Shown: positions 44,988 to 53,026 of the stretch, piece after piece
Layout: each line of letters starts with the position of its first letter
Numbering within the stretch: the first letter of the stretch is position 1
NCBI RefSeq assembly: GCF_900078335.1
Contig: NZ_FKBR01000046.1
Coordinates: 248,001 to 312,000, forward strand
DNA from: Bordetella trematum
GTDB lineage: Bacteria > Pseudomonadota > Gammaproteobacteria > Burkholderiales > Burkholderiaceae_B
Reading direction: 5' to 3'
DNA length: 64,000 nucleotides
Notes under the pieces: model-generated
Told to the model about the DNA's origin: nothing
Database searches by the model: none
What the model saw: only the letters and a program-made list of their open reading frames with translations
Program-made: the position numbers and the translations under genes

Positions 44988-46112
44988 ATGAACTCTCGCC
45001 CTTATCAGCAATGTACCCGGTGCGTCATGGACACCACGGACCCGGACATCACATTCGATGAGCAGGGGCTGTGCAGCCACTGCCAACGCTACGACCTGAT
45101 GGTGCGCGACATCGTCGATCGCGCCACGCGCGACGAGCGTCGGGCCGAGCTGGAAGCGGTGGTCGCCCGGATCAAGGCTGCCGGCCAGGGCAAGGACTAC
45201 GACTGCATCATGGGCCTGAGCGGCGGGGTCGACAGTTCGTACATCGCCTACCTGACCCGCGAACTGGGCCTGCGCCCGCTGGCGGTGCACTTCGACAGCG
45301 GCTGGAACTCGGAGCTGGCCGTCAGCAACATCGAGAACATCGTCAAGCGCCTGGGTATCGACCTCTACACCCATGTGGTCAACTGGGATGAGATGCGCGA
45401 CCTGCAACTGGCCTTCTTCAAGGCATCGGTGGCCAACTGTGACATCCCGACAGACCATGCCTTCCCGGCCATCCTGCTGAGCCAGGCCGCCAAGCACGGC
45501 ATCAAGTACGTGCTGTCGGGCAGCAACTACGCCACCGAGTTCATCCTGCCGTCGTCCTGGGGCTATCAGTCCGGGGACCTGCGCCACCTGAAGGACATCC
45601 ACCGCCAGTTCGGCCAGGGCCGCCTGCGCGAGTACCCGACCATCGGCTTTTTCAAGCAGTACATCTGGTATCCGTACATCCGTCGCATCAAGACCGTCAA
45701 GCTGCTGAACTACCTGCCCTACAACAAGTTCGAGGCCAAGCAGATCATCATGCGCGAGCTGGGCTGGCGCGATTACGGCGGCAAACACTATGAGTCGGTG
45801 TTCACGCGCTTTTTCCAGGGCTATTACCTGCCGACCAAGTTCGGCTACGACAAGCGGCTGGCCCACCTGTCCTCGTTGATCAACTCCGGTCAGCTCAGCC
45901 GCGAGCAGGCGCTCCAAGAGCTGCGCGAACCGACCTACGACCCGGCGCTGCAGGCCGAGGACAAGCGCTTCGTGGCCAAGAAGCTGGGCGTGAGCGTGGA
46001 CCAACTGGACGCCATCTTTGCCCAGCCCAACAAGGACTACACCGCCTACAAATCCTACGCCAAGCTGTTCGACGTGGGCCTGAAGGTCAAGCGCTCCTTC
46101 ACCAAGCTGTGA
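44988..46112 (+). CDS. wbpG: N-acetyl sugar amidotransferase, WbpG family (first copy)
   Basis: A 374-residue ATP-pyrophosphatase of the asparagine-synthetase/PP-loop type. Two CxxC knuckles (QCTRCVMD and LCSHCQRY) precede the ATP-binding PP-loop LSGGVDSSY at about 81-89. In P. aeruginosa O5 the homologue, with HisH/HisF supplying ammonia, turns an acetamido group of a 2,3-diamino-uronic acid into an acetamidino group. ATG 44988 has AGGAAA just upstream; frames open further back are leader. A second copy lies beyond the next gene; both share PYQQCTRC, GWNSELAV, ELGW and YYLPTKFG segments. Confidence 0.9.
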   Translation: MNSRPYQQCTRCVMDTTDPDITFDEQGLCSHCQRYDLMVRDIVDRATRDERRAELEAVVARIKAAGQGKDYDCIMGLSGGVDSSYIAYLTRELGLRPLAVHFDSGWNSELAVSNIENIVKRLGIDLYTHVVNWDEMRDLQLAFFKASVANCDIPTDHAFPAILLSQAAKHGIKYVLSGSNYATEFILPSSWGYQSGDLRHLKDIHRQFGQGRLREYPTIGFFKQYIWYPYIRRIKTVKLLNYLPYNKFEAKQIIMRELGWRDYGGKHYESVFTRFFQGYYLPTKFGYDKRLAHLSSLINSGQLSREQALQELREPTYDPALQAEDKRFVAKKLGVSVDQLDAIFAQPNKDYTAYKSYAKLFDVGLKVKRSFTKL

Positions 46113-47377
46113 CGCCACCCATGCGGAAGGTGCTTTCGCAGCATCGCGTCTTCGTCATCTACTGCGCGTCGCTATTGTGGCTGACGATGACGGCCCTCGG
46201 CCATGCCCTCTGGAACGGCCGGGGTCCGGGCCACGCGCCGTTTCTGGCGGGGCTGCTGCTGACCACCATCCTGGCCTATCTGGCCCTGTGGACGCTGACG
46301 GACCGGCTGGCGCCCCGGGCAACGGCCTGGACCCGCGAACGTCCACGGCACGGCACTCCTCTGAAACCCTGGCAGCACGGGCTGCTCTGGGGGCTGGCCC
46401 TGCTGCTGGCGGCCATCTTCGCGGCCCATCTCCTGCGGCTGGGACAAATTCCCCTGCTGGCCGCGCTGGCCGCGCCCGACGATGAAACCACCACCCTGAT
46501 CCGTCAGCAGGCCTACCTCGATCTGCCACGCTGGCAGCGCTATCTGAGCGACTACGGCATCAAGGCGCTGGCGCCGGCCTTGTTGCTGATCAGCGTTTTT
46601 TACCGTCAGCGGGTTTTCTGGTTCGTCCTGTGCATTGCCTGCCTGTATGCGGTGGCAATGTTTGCCCGCATCCTGCCGGTGATCGTGCTGCTGCCGCTGC
46701 TGGTGTATCTGCTGCTGGAGCGCCGCTGGCTGGCGCTGGCGCTGAGCGCAACGCTGCTGGGCGCGCTGCTGGCCATCTCGACGGCCGCCTCGGCGCCTTC
46801 CATCCGCGCCAGCTTCGCCACCGCGCTGGCGCCGGCGGCCGCTGCCCAGGCCGCACCCGCCCCCGTCGCCGACGCAGCGCCCCCGAACCTGATGCAGCGG
46901 CTGCGGCACGACTCCGTGCTCTACGCGGTGGCCAAGCGCGCGCTCTACATTCCCGGCCAGGTCATCGACCAATGGTTCGCCTTCTATGCCGACCCGCAGG
47001 CCCGCGAAGGCGGCTGCGGCTACCGGCTGATGGCGCGCGCCCTCGGCTGCCCCTATGTCTCCGTCCCGGCCAAGCTCTATCAGGCCTACTATCCGGAGAA
47101 CGTGCGCAACGGCATGAAGGGCAACTTGAATGCCGCATCCTTCATGCTTGATTACGCCAACTTCGGCCCCCTTGGCGCCTTGCTGGGCGCCGTGCTGGCC
47201 GCGTGGCTGTTCTGTCTCATCACGCTGATCTATCGCGACCACCCGCTGGCCGTGCCGATGAACCTGCCCCTGGTGCTCGCCAGCATGGAAACCAGCCTGC
47301 TCACGGCGCTGAACTCCGGCGCCGGCTGGCTGGCCATGACAGCGTTGTTCCTTCTCTTCTTCCGCACACCGAAATGA
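46109..47377 (+). CDS. wzy: Putative O-antigen polymerase (Wzy-like)
   Basis: A 422-residue protein with about 10-12 hydrophobic helices and one large predicted periplasmic loop (about residues 235-335) rich in Ala/Pro at its start and containing three cysteines and an NGMKGNLNAASFM segment. Wzy proteins show little sequence conservation; the call rests on topology, on Wzx, and on this being the only other polytopic gene in the locus. The start may be GTG 46109, overlapping the wbpG stop, or ATG 46121; neither has a clear ribosome site. It sits between two wbpG copies. Confidence 0.72.
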   Translation: MTPPMRKVLSQHRVFVIYCASLLWLTMTALGHALWNGRGPGHAPFLAGLLLTTILAYLALWTLTDRLAPRATAWTRERPRHGTPLKPWQHGLLWGLALLLAAIFAAHLLRLGQIPLLAALAAPDDETTTLIRQQAYLDLPRWQRYLSDYGIKALAPALLLISVFYRQRVFWFVLCIACLYAVAMFARILPVIVLLPLLVYLLLERRWLALALSATLLGALLAISTAASAPSIRASFATALAPAAAAQAAPAPVADAAPPNLMQRLRHDSVLYAVAKRALYIPGQVIDQWFAFYADPQAREGGCGYRLMARALGCPYVSVPAKLYQAYYPENVRNGMKGNLNAASFMLDYANFGPLGALLGAVLAAWLFCLITLIYRDHPLAVPMNLPLVLASMETSLLTALNSGAGWLAMTALFLLFFRTPK

Positions 47378-48516
47378 CTTCAGCTCCCTACCCGCAGCGG
47401 CCCTACCAGCAATGCACGCGTTGCCTGATGGATACCTCGGACCCGGTCATCACCTTCGACCAGGATGGCGTATGCAACCACTGCACCCGCTACTTCACCC
47501 GCGTGCAGAACGAAGTGCATCGCGGCGCGGCAGGCGAAAGCATGCTGGCCCGCATCGCCGAACGCATCCGTGCCGAAGGGCGCGGCAAGGACTATGACTG
47601 CATCGCCGGCGTGAGCGGCGGCGTGGACAGCACCTTCGTCATCTACAAGCTCAAGCAGCTGGGATTGCGCCCGCTGGCCGTCCACCTGGACAACGGCTGG
47701 AACTCCGAACTGGCCGTGCAGAACATCAAGAACGCCCTGGACGCGCTGCAGATCGATCTGCAGACCTACGTGATCGACTGGGAAGAGTTCAAGGACCTGC
47801 AGATGTCCTTTCTGCGCGCCTCGGTGCCGAACTGCGAAATCCCGACCGACCACGCCATCACCGCCACGCTGCTGAACACCGCCAGGCGCATCGGCACTCC
47901 CTATGTGATCAACGGCAGCAACGTGGTCACCGAAGGCATCCTGCCGATTTCCTGGGTCTATTACAGCCACGACCTCAAACATATCCGGGCGCTGCATGCG
48001 CGCTTTGGCACGCAGCGGCTGAAGACCTTCCCGCAGATCGGGCTGCCGTCCTTCACGCTGCGCATCCTGCGCGGCAAGTACCGCATGGTGAACCTGCTCA
48101 ACTACCTGGATTACGACAAGGCGGCGGCCATGCAGACCATGCAGAACGAGCTGGGCTGGAAGTACTACGGCGGCAAGCACTACGAGTCCATCTACACCCG
48201 CTGGTATCAGGGCTATTACCTGCCGACCAAGTTCGGCTTCGACAAGCGCCGCGCCCACCTGTCGGCCCTGGTCTGCGCCGGCCAGATGACGCGCGAGCAG
48301 GGGCTGCAGGAAATGGCGCACGATCCCTACCAGCACAACGACCTGGCCGGCGACACCGAGTTCGTGCTGAAGAAGTTCGGCATCAGCCAGGGCGAGCTGG
48401 ACGCGCTCATTGCCGCGCCCAACCGCAAGCACACCGACTATCCCAACCAGGCCCGCTTCATCGAAGGCATGGCTAGCTTTCGCCAGTACATCCGCCAGCG
48501 GGCCAAGAACGTCTAA
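47374..48516 (+). CDS. wbpG: N-acetyl sugar amidotransferase, WbpG family (second copy)
   Basis: A 380-residue paralogue of the gene at 44988, with the same two CxxC knuckles (QCTRCLMD, VCNHCTRY), PP-loop VSGGVDSTF and C-terminal region (YGGKHYESIY, YYLPTKFGFDKRR). It differs clearly along the middle, so it is a diverged copy and not a recent duplicate. No second hisH/hisF accompanies it, so it probably draws ammonia from the same pair. Its ATG overlaps the wzy stop by four bases. It may act on another uronic acid or another position of the repeat unit. Confidence 0.88.
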   Translation: MTSAPYPQRPYQQCTRCLMDTSDPVITFDQDGVCNHCTRYFTRVQNEVHRGAAGESMLARIAERIRAEGRGKDYDCIAGVSGGVDSTFVIYKLKQLGLRPLAVHLDNGWNSELAVQNIKNALDALQIDLQTYVIDWEEFKDLQMSFLRASVPNCEIPTDHAITATLLNTARRIGTPYVINGSNVVTEGILPISWVYYSHDLKHIRALHARFGTQRLKTFPQIGLPSFTLRILRGKYRMVNLLNYLDYDKAAAMQTMQNELGWKYYGGKHYESIYTRWYQGYYLPTKFGFDKRRAHLSALVCAGQMTREQGLQEMAHDPYQHNDLAGDTEFVLKKFGISQGELDALIAAPNRKHTDYPNQARFIEGMASFRQYIRQRAKNV

Positions 48517-48518
48517 CG

Positions 48519-49670
48519 ATGGCAGATCGACTCAATCTCCACATCTACCCCTCGCCGCTGACGCACGAGAGCCGCATCCTGCGGCTGACCGATGCGCTGG
48601 CGCAGGCAAATGTGTTCGACCGCTTCGAGGTCATCGGCGTGGCCGCCGAAGGACTGCCTGCGGAACAGGATGTCGACGCCCGGCGCCGCTTCGTGCGCGT
48701 GCCGCGCAAGGCCTTCGCCGCACGCAACTCGCTGGTCGCCAAGACAGTCAAGACGGCCGAATGGTCCCTGCGCGTGCTGGCGCGCCTGCGCAAACGCAAG
48801 GTCGCCTGCATCAACGCACATAGCCTGGCCGTGCTGCCCTTGTGCTATGTCGCCAGCCGGATCACCGGCGCGGCGCTGGTCTATGACACCCACGAGCTCG
48901 AAACGGAAACATCCGGCTTCAAGGGGCTGCGTCAGAAGCTGGGCCGATGGGTCGAGCGTCTTTTGATCAAGCGCTGCCATACGGTCTTTGCCGTGAGCGA
49001 CAGCATTGCCGACTGGTACGTGCAGCGCTACGGCATCGCGCGCCCGACCGTGGTGCGCAACATTCCCCAGTTCCGCGCCCCGGCCGACGAGGCGCGCGAT
49101 GGCCGCTGGCTGCGCGAGCGCCTGGGCATCCCGACGGATGCGACGCTGTTCATCTACCAGGGCGGTTTCATTGCCGGACGCGGACTGGAGCGTCTGCTGC
49201 GCGTGTTCCGGCAAGCGAATCCCGACCGGCACCTGGTATGCATGGGCAGCGGCCCCCTGACCGGGCTGGTCGCGCAAAGCGCGGCCGAGGCCGCCAACAT
49301 CCACCTGCTGCCGCCGGTCAGCCCGCAGGAGGTCCTCGGCTACACCTGCGCGGCCGACGTCGGCATCTGCCTCACCGACGACTCCTGCCTGTCGCATTAC
49401 TACTCCTTGCCCAACAAGATATTCGAGTATCTGCACGCCGGCCTGCCCATCATTGTGAACCCGCTCATCGAGCAGCAACGCATCGTCGAACAGTACCGCT
49501 GCGGGTGGGTCGCGCCGGCCGAGGATGAGGCCCTGCTGACCCTGCTCAATGGCATCGACCGCGCCAGCCTGGCCGCCTGCGACCCGCGCCCTGCCGCCGA
49601 GGCCTTCAACTGGCCGGCCGAGGCGCAACGCCTGGTCGAACGTTACCGGAGCGATGGCCTTGACCACTGA
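48519..49670 (+). CDS. GT4-type glycosyltransferase
   Basis: A 383-residue GT-B protein. The N-domain has VYDTHELETETSGF, the C-domain YQGGFIAGRGLERLL and the GT4 donor motif near LPNKIFEYLHAGLPIIV with the conserved E..A.G.P pattern. It should add one sugar of the repeat unit on the cytoplasmic side; donor and linkage cannot be told. By position it resembles wbpH/wbpJ-type transferases. It starts 2 bases after the second wbpG and overlaps the next gene by 17 bases. Confidence 0.87.
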   Translation: MADRLNLHIYPSPLTHESRILRLTDALAQANVFDRFEVIGVAAEGLPAEQDVDARRRFVRVPRKAFAARNSLVAKTVKTAEWSLRVLARLRKRKVACINAHSLAVLPLCYVASRITGAALVYDTHELETETSGFKGLRQKLGRWVERLLIKRCHTVFAVSDSIADWYVQRYGIARPTVVRNIPQFRAPADEARDGRWLRERLGIPTDATLFIYQGGFIAGRGLERLLRVFRQANPDRHLVCMGSGPLTGLVAQSAAEAANIHLLPPVSPQEVLGYTCAADVGICLTDDSCLSHYYSLPNKIFEYLHAGLPIIVNPLIEQQRIVEQYRCGWVAPAEDEALLTLLNGIDRASLAACDPRPAAEAFNWPAEAQRLVERYRSDGLDH

Positions 49671-50928
49671 CGCCCCCCGCCTCATCCGCAACATCTGGTA
49701 CGTGCACCCCTATGCGGGCGGCCCGGGCGTGGGCCGCTACAGCCGCCCCTATTACCTGAGCCGCCAATGGCAGCAGCAGGGCGTGCGCGCCACCATCATC
49801 ACGGCCGCCTTCCACCATCTGCTCGATGAGCCGCAGCAAGCCGGGCATCGGCGCATCGGCGGGGTCGACTACGCCTTCCTGCCGGCCCACGCCTACCAGG
49901 GCAATGGCCTGGGGCGGCTGCGCAACATGTTCGGATTCAGCGCCCGCCTTTATACCCAGGCCGGCGCCCTGCGCGAGCGCTACGGCACGCCGGACCTGAT
50001 CATCGGCTCCAGCCCCCACCCTTACGCCTTCCCGGCCGTCCAGGCGGTGGCCCGGCGATTCGGTGCGCAATCGGTCTTCGAGGTGCGCGATCTCTGGCCG
50101 CTGAGCCTGGTGGAGCTGGCCGGCGTCTCGCCCGGCCATCCGCTGGTGCGCCTGACCGGCGCGATCGAACGCCATGCCTATCGGCGCGCCGACTACGTGG
50201 TGTCGTTGCTGCCCTGCACGCGCGACTACATGGAAGCCGCCGGCCTGCCGCCGGCGCACTGGCGCTACATCCCCAACGGCGTGCACACCGACGAGAGCGC
50301 CGATGCCGGCGCCGGCGCCGGCGAAGCCTGCGTGCAGCTGGCGCTGCGCTGGCGGGCCGAAGGCCGGGCCGTGGTCGTCTACGCGGGCGCGCTGGGCAAG
50401 CCCAACCACGTCGACTCCCTGGTCAAGGCCATCGCCCGCCTGAAGGCCGAAGGCCAGAACCACATTGCCGCCATCATCGTCGGTCGCGGCGAACTGCAGG
50501 ACAGCCTGCGCGCCGAGATCGAGGCCGGCGGCCTGAGCGACCAGGTGGCCCTGTTCGGGCAGATCCCCAAGGCCGCCGTGCATACCCTGCTGGCCAGCGC
50601 CTCGGTCGGCTATATCTCGCTGCGGCCCGAACCCTTGTTCCGCTTCGGGGTCAGCCCCAACAAACTGTTCGACTACATGCTGGCCGGCCTGCCGGTGCTG
50701 TTCGCCGTACAGGCCGGCAACGATCCCGTCGGCGAAGCCGGCTGCGGCGTCTCGGTCAACCCGGGCGACCCTGCCGCCATCGCCGACGGCCTGAAGCAGC
50801 TCTGCCTGCAGGACGAAGCCGCCCGTCAGGCCATGGGACAACGCGGCCGCGACTATGTCCTCGCGCGCCACAGCTACGAAGCGCTGGCGCAGGCCTACCT
50901 GAACCTCGCGACGGAGCCGGCGGCATGA
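49654..50928 (+). CDS. GT4-type glycosyltransferase (WbuB-like)
   Basis: A 424-residue GT-B protein with an N-domain of the WbuB/FucNAc-transferase kind: WYVHPYAGGPGVGRYSRPYY, SSPHPYAFPAVQAVARRFGA and FEVRDLWPLSLVELAGV. The C-domain holds VVVYAGALGKPNHVDSLV and SPNKLFDYMLAGLPVLFAV. WbuB-like enzymes transfer aminosugars to undecaprenyl-linked acceptors, so it may add one diacetamido-uronic acid. ATG 49654 is inside the previous gene; the next gene overlaps by four bases. Confidence 0.87.
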   Translation: MALTTDAPRLIRNIWYVHPYAGGPGVGRYSRPYYLSRQWQQQGVRATIITAAFHHLLDEPQQAGHRRIGGVDYAFLPAHAYQGNGLGRLRNMFGFSARLYTQAGALRERYGTPDLIIGSSPHPYAFPAVQAVARRFGAQSVFEVRDLWPLSLVELAGVSPGHPLVRLTGAIERHAYRRADYVVSLLPCTRDYMEAAGLPPAHWRYIPNGVHTDESADAGAGAGEACVQLALRWRAEGRAVVVYAGALGKPNHVDSLVKAIARLKAEGQNHIAAIIVGRGELQDSLRAEIEAGGLSDQVALFGQIPKAAVHTLLASASVGYISLRPEPLFRFGVSPNKLFDYMLAGLPVLFAVQAGNDPVGEAGCGVSVNPGDPAAIADGLKQLCLQDEAARQAMGQRGRDYVLARHSYEALAQAYLNLATEPAA

Positions 50929-51863
50929 GCGCGCCGATCCTCGTGACCGGCGCGGCCGGCTACATCGGCCAGGCCACGGTGGCGCGCCTGCGCAGCGCAG
51001 GCATCCCGGTGCGCGCCCTCACGCGAAGGGCCGCGCCGCCGGCCCTGCCCGGCCTGAGCTGGATCGTGCGCCCCGATGGCCTGCCGCAAGCGGGCGACCT
51101 GGACGGCTGCCAGGCCGTCATCCACCTCGCCGGACGCGCCCACACCGGCACCGTCATGCACCAGGGCGTCGACCTCTTTGACGCCGCCAACCACCTGCTG
51201 GCGCGTGACTGCGCCCTGGCCGCGCGCCAGGCAGGTGTGGCCCGCTTCGTGCTGGTCAGCACCCTGGGCGTGCATGGCAATGTGTCGCAGCGGCCCATCG
51301 ACGAAGCCTCGCCGCTGCTCGGCGACACCCCCTATGCGCGCGCCAAGATCGCCGGCGAAAACGCCGTGAGCGCCGCGCTCGAGGGCAGCGCCACGCGCCG
51401 CGTGACGGTACGCCCGCCGATGATCTACGGCCCGCACTGCCCGGGCAACTTCAGCCGCCTGCTGCGGCTGGTGCAACGCGGCCTGCCCCTGCCCTTCGGC
51501 TCGGTACGCGCACGACGCTCGTTCATGCACGTGGACAACCTGGCCGACTTCCTGGCCTATTGCGCCGCCGACACCCCTGCGCAAGGCCTCTACACCGTCG
51601 CCGACGGCAGCGACTACACCCTGCCGCAACTGATCGGCCGCATCGGCCAGGGCCTGGGCCAGCCCGTCCGCCTGCTGCCCTGCCCTCCGGGCCTGTTGCG
51701 CGCGCTGGCCCGGCTGGCCGGCAAAGCCCGCGAAGTCGACAGCCTCACCCGCCCCATGCTGGTGGACTGGCGTCACGCCCGGGCCAGCGGCTGGGCGCCC
51801 CCCCTGCCCCCCGACAACGCCCTGGACCAAGCCATCCAGGCCTACGCCACCCCACGTTCCTGA
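50925..51863 (+). CDS. NAD-dependent epimerase/reductase (WbpV/WbpK-like)
   Basis: A 312-residue extended short-chain dehydrogenase: TGAAGYIGQATVARL at the N-terminus, VIHLAGRAH, VLVSTLGVHGN and the catalytic TPYARAKIAGEN. Members of this subgroup next to wbpL reduce the 4-keto product of the WbpM dehydratase to UDP-QuiNAc (WbpV) or UDP-FucNAc (WbpK); the two cannot be told apart by eye. The gene is followed after 16 bases by the WbpL-like gene, as in P. aeruginosa. Confidence 0.85.
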   Translation: MSAPILVTGAAGYIGQATVARLRSAGIPVRALTRRAAPPALPGLSWIVRPDGLPQAGDLDGCQAVIHLAGRAHTGTVMHQGVDLFDAANHLLARDCALAARQAGVARFVLVSTLGVHGNVSQRPIDEASPLLGDTPYARAKIAGENAVSAALEGSATRRVTVRPPMIYGPHCPGNFSRLLRLVQRGLPLPFGSVRARRSFMHVDNLADFLAYCAADTPAQGLYTVADGSDYTLPQLIGRIGQGLGQPVRLLPCPPGLLRALARLAGKAREVDSLTRPMLVDWRHARASGWAPPLPPDNALDQAIQAYATPRS

Positions 51864-51879
51864 GCGCCCGATCCAGACC

Positions 51880-52884
51880 ATGCTCGCCCTTACGCTGTTC
51901 TACGCCCTGACCTTTCTGTTCGCCATCGCAGCGACCCGCGCCAGCCTGGCCTGGGCGCTGCACAAAGCGATCATCGACCAGCCCAATCACCGCAGCTCTC
52001 ACACCCGCGCCACCCCGCGTGGCGGCGGCCTGGGCATCGTGGCCGCCTGCGTGCTGGCGCTGGCCGCCGCCACCCTTACCGGCTGGCTGGAACCCCGTGT
52101 CGCCGGCGCGCTGGCCTGCGGCCTGCCGATAGCCCTGACCGGCTACATCGACGACCGGGTCTCGCTATCGGCACGGCTGCGCCTGCTGGTGCAGGCGCTT
52201 TGCGCCCTGGGCGCGCTGACGCTGCTCTCGCCCCTGCCCACGCTCGAGCTCTCCGGCTGGACGCTGCCGGCGGCCGTGACCTTCGGCCTGTACTTCCTGG
52301 CCACGATCTGGCTTACCAATCTGTTCAACTTCATGGATGGGATCGACGGCATCGCCGCCGGCCAGGCCATCGCCGCCGGCCTGGTGTGGTACGTGCTGCT
52401 GGGGCCTGCCATCGCCCTGCCCCTGATCGTGCTGGCCGTGGCAGCCGCCGGCTTCCTGGTCTACAACCGTCCGCCGGCGCGTATCTTCATGGGCGATGTC
52501 GGCAGCGCCTTCTGCGGCTTCTACATCATGGTCGCCACCCTGGCCATGGGCCAGCAGGCCGGGCTGTCCTGGCCGCTGGCCTGGTTCCTGCCGGTCGCCC
52601 CCTTCATCCTAGATGCCACCCTCACCCTGATCACGCGCATCCTGCGCGGCCAACGCCCCGGCCAGGCGCACCGTTCGCATGCCTACCAGATCCTGACGCG
52701 CCGTGCCGGCCGCCACGGCCCGGTCAGCGTCGCCTACACGGCCATCGCCGTCGTCTGGTTCGGCGCGGCCACCTGGCTGGCGATCCGCCCCGACGCGACC
52801 CTCACGTTGGCGGTGCTGGCCATCGCCCTGCTGCCGCCGGCATTCGCCCTGCTGTGGCTGGGCGCCGGACGCGAAGACCGCTGA
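51880..52884 (+). CDS. wbpL: Undecaprenyl-phosphate sugar-1-phosphate transferase (WbpL/WecA family)
   Basis: Starts the repeat unit by moving a HexNAc-1-phosphate from UDP-sugar to undecaprenyl phosphate in the inner membrane. The 334 residues have about ten helices and the family motifs DQPNHRSSHTRATPRGGG, TGYIDDRVSLSARLRL, NLFNFMDGIDGIAAGQ and RIFMGDVGSAFCGFY, with the C-terminal AHRSHAYQ. It is the last gene of the O-antigen string. The likely substrate is UDP-QuiNAc or UDP-FucNAc made by the neighbouring genes. Confidence 0.93.
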   Translation: MLALTLFYALTFLFAIAATRASLAWALHKAIIDQPNHRSSHTRATPRGGGLGIVAACVLALAAATLTGWLEPRVAGALACGLPIALTGYIDDRVSLSARLRLLVQALCALGALTLLSPLPTLELSGWTLPAAVTFGLYFLATIWLTNLFNFMDGIDGIAAGQAIAAGLVWYVLLGPAIALPLIVLAVAAAGFLVYNRPPARIFMGDVGSAFCGFYIMVATLAMGQQAGLSWPLAWFLPVAPFILDATLTLITRILRGQRPGQAHRSHAYQILTRRAGRHGPVSVAYTAIAVVWFGAATWLAIRPDATLTLAVLAIALLPPAFALLWLGAGREDR

Positions 52885-52895
52885 AGCGCCCCCCC

Positions 52896-52918
52896 GGCCG
52901 CCCGCCTCGCGGGCGGCC
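52896..52918 (+). terminator. Hairpin ending the O-antigen string
   Basis: GGCCGCCCGC with its exact inverse around CTC: a perfect 10-base-pair stem 11 bases after the wbpL stop. No T-run follows, so the type of termination is uncertain. Confidence 0.5.
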
Positions 52919-52920
52919 CG

Positions 52921-52932
52921 ATGACTAGTCAT
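52921..52932. promoter_or_regulatory. 12-base palindrome ATGACTAGTCAT upstream of narK1
   Basis: A perfect palindrome directly after the hairpin, 94 bases before the narK1 ATG. The half-site spacing does not fit FNR (TTGAT-N4-ATCAA) or NarL sites. It could be a regulator site for the nar operon, or chance. Confidence 0.3.
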
Positions 52933-53026
52933 TCCGGCCAGTCCCCCCTGGCCGCCAGACCAATGGCAGGTGCATCCCCTGCGCCTTAGGCTATGCGAGT
53001 CTTTTCGCCGGCCTTCCGAGCGCATC

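Noticed and set aside
52921-52932. ATGACTAGTCAT as an FNR site
   Set aside because: The TGAC/GTCA half-sites are only 2 bases apart; FNR needs 4 between its half-sites.
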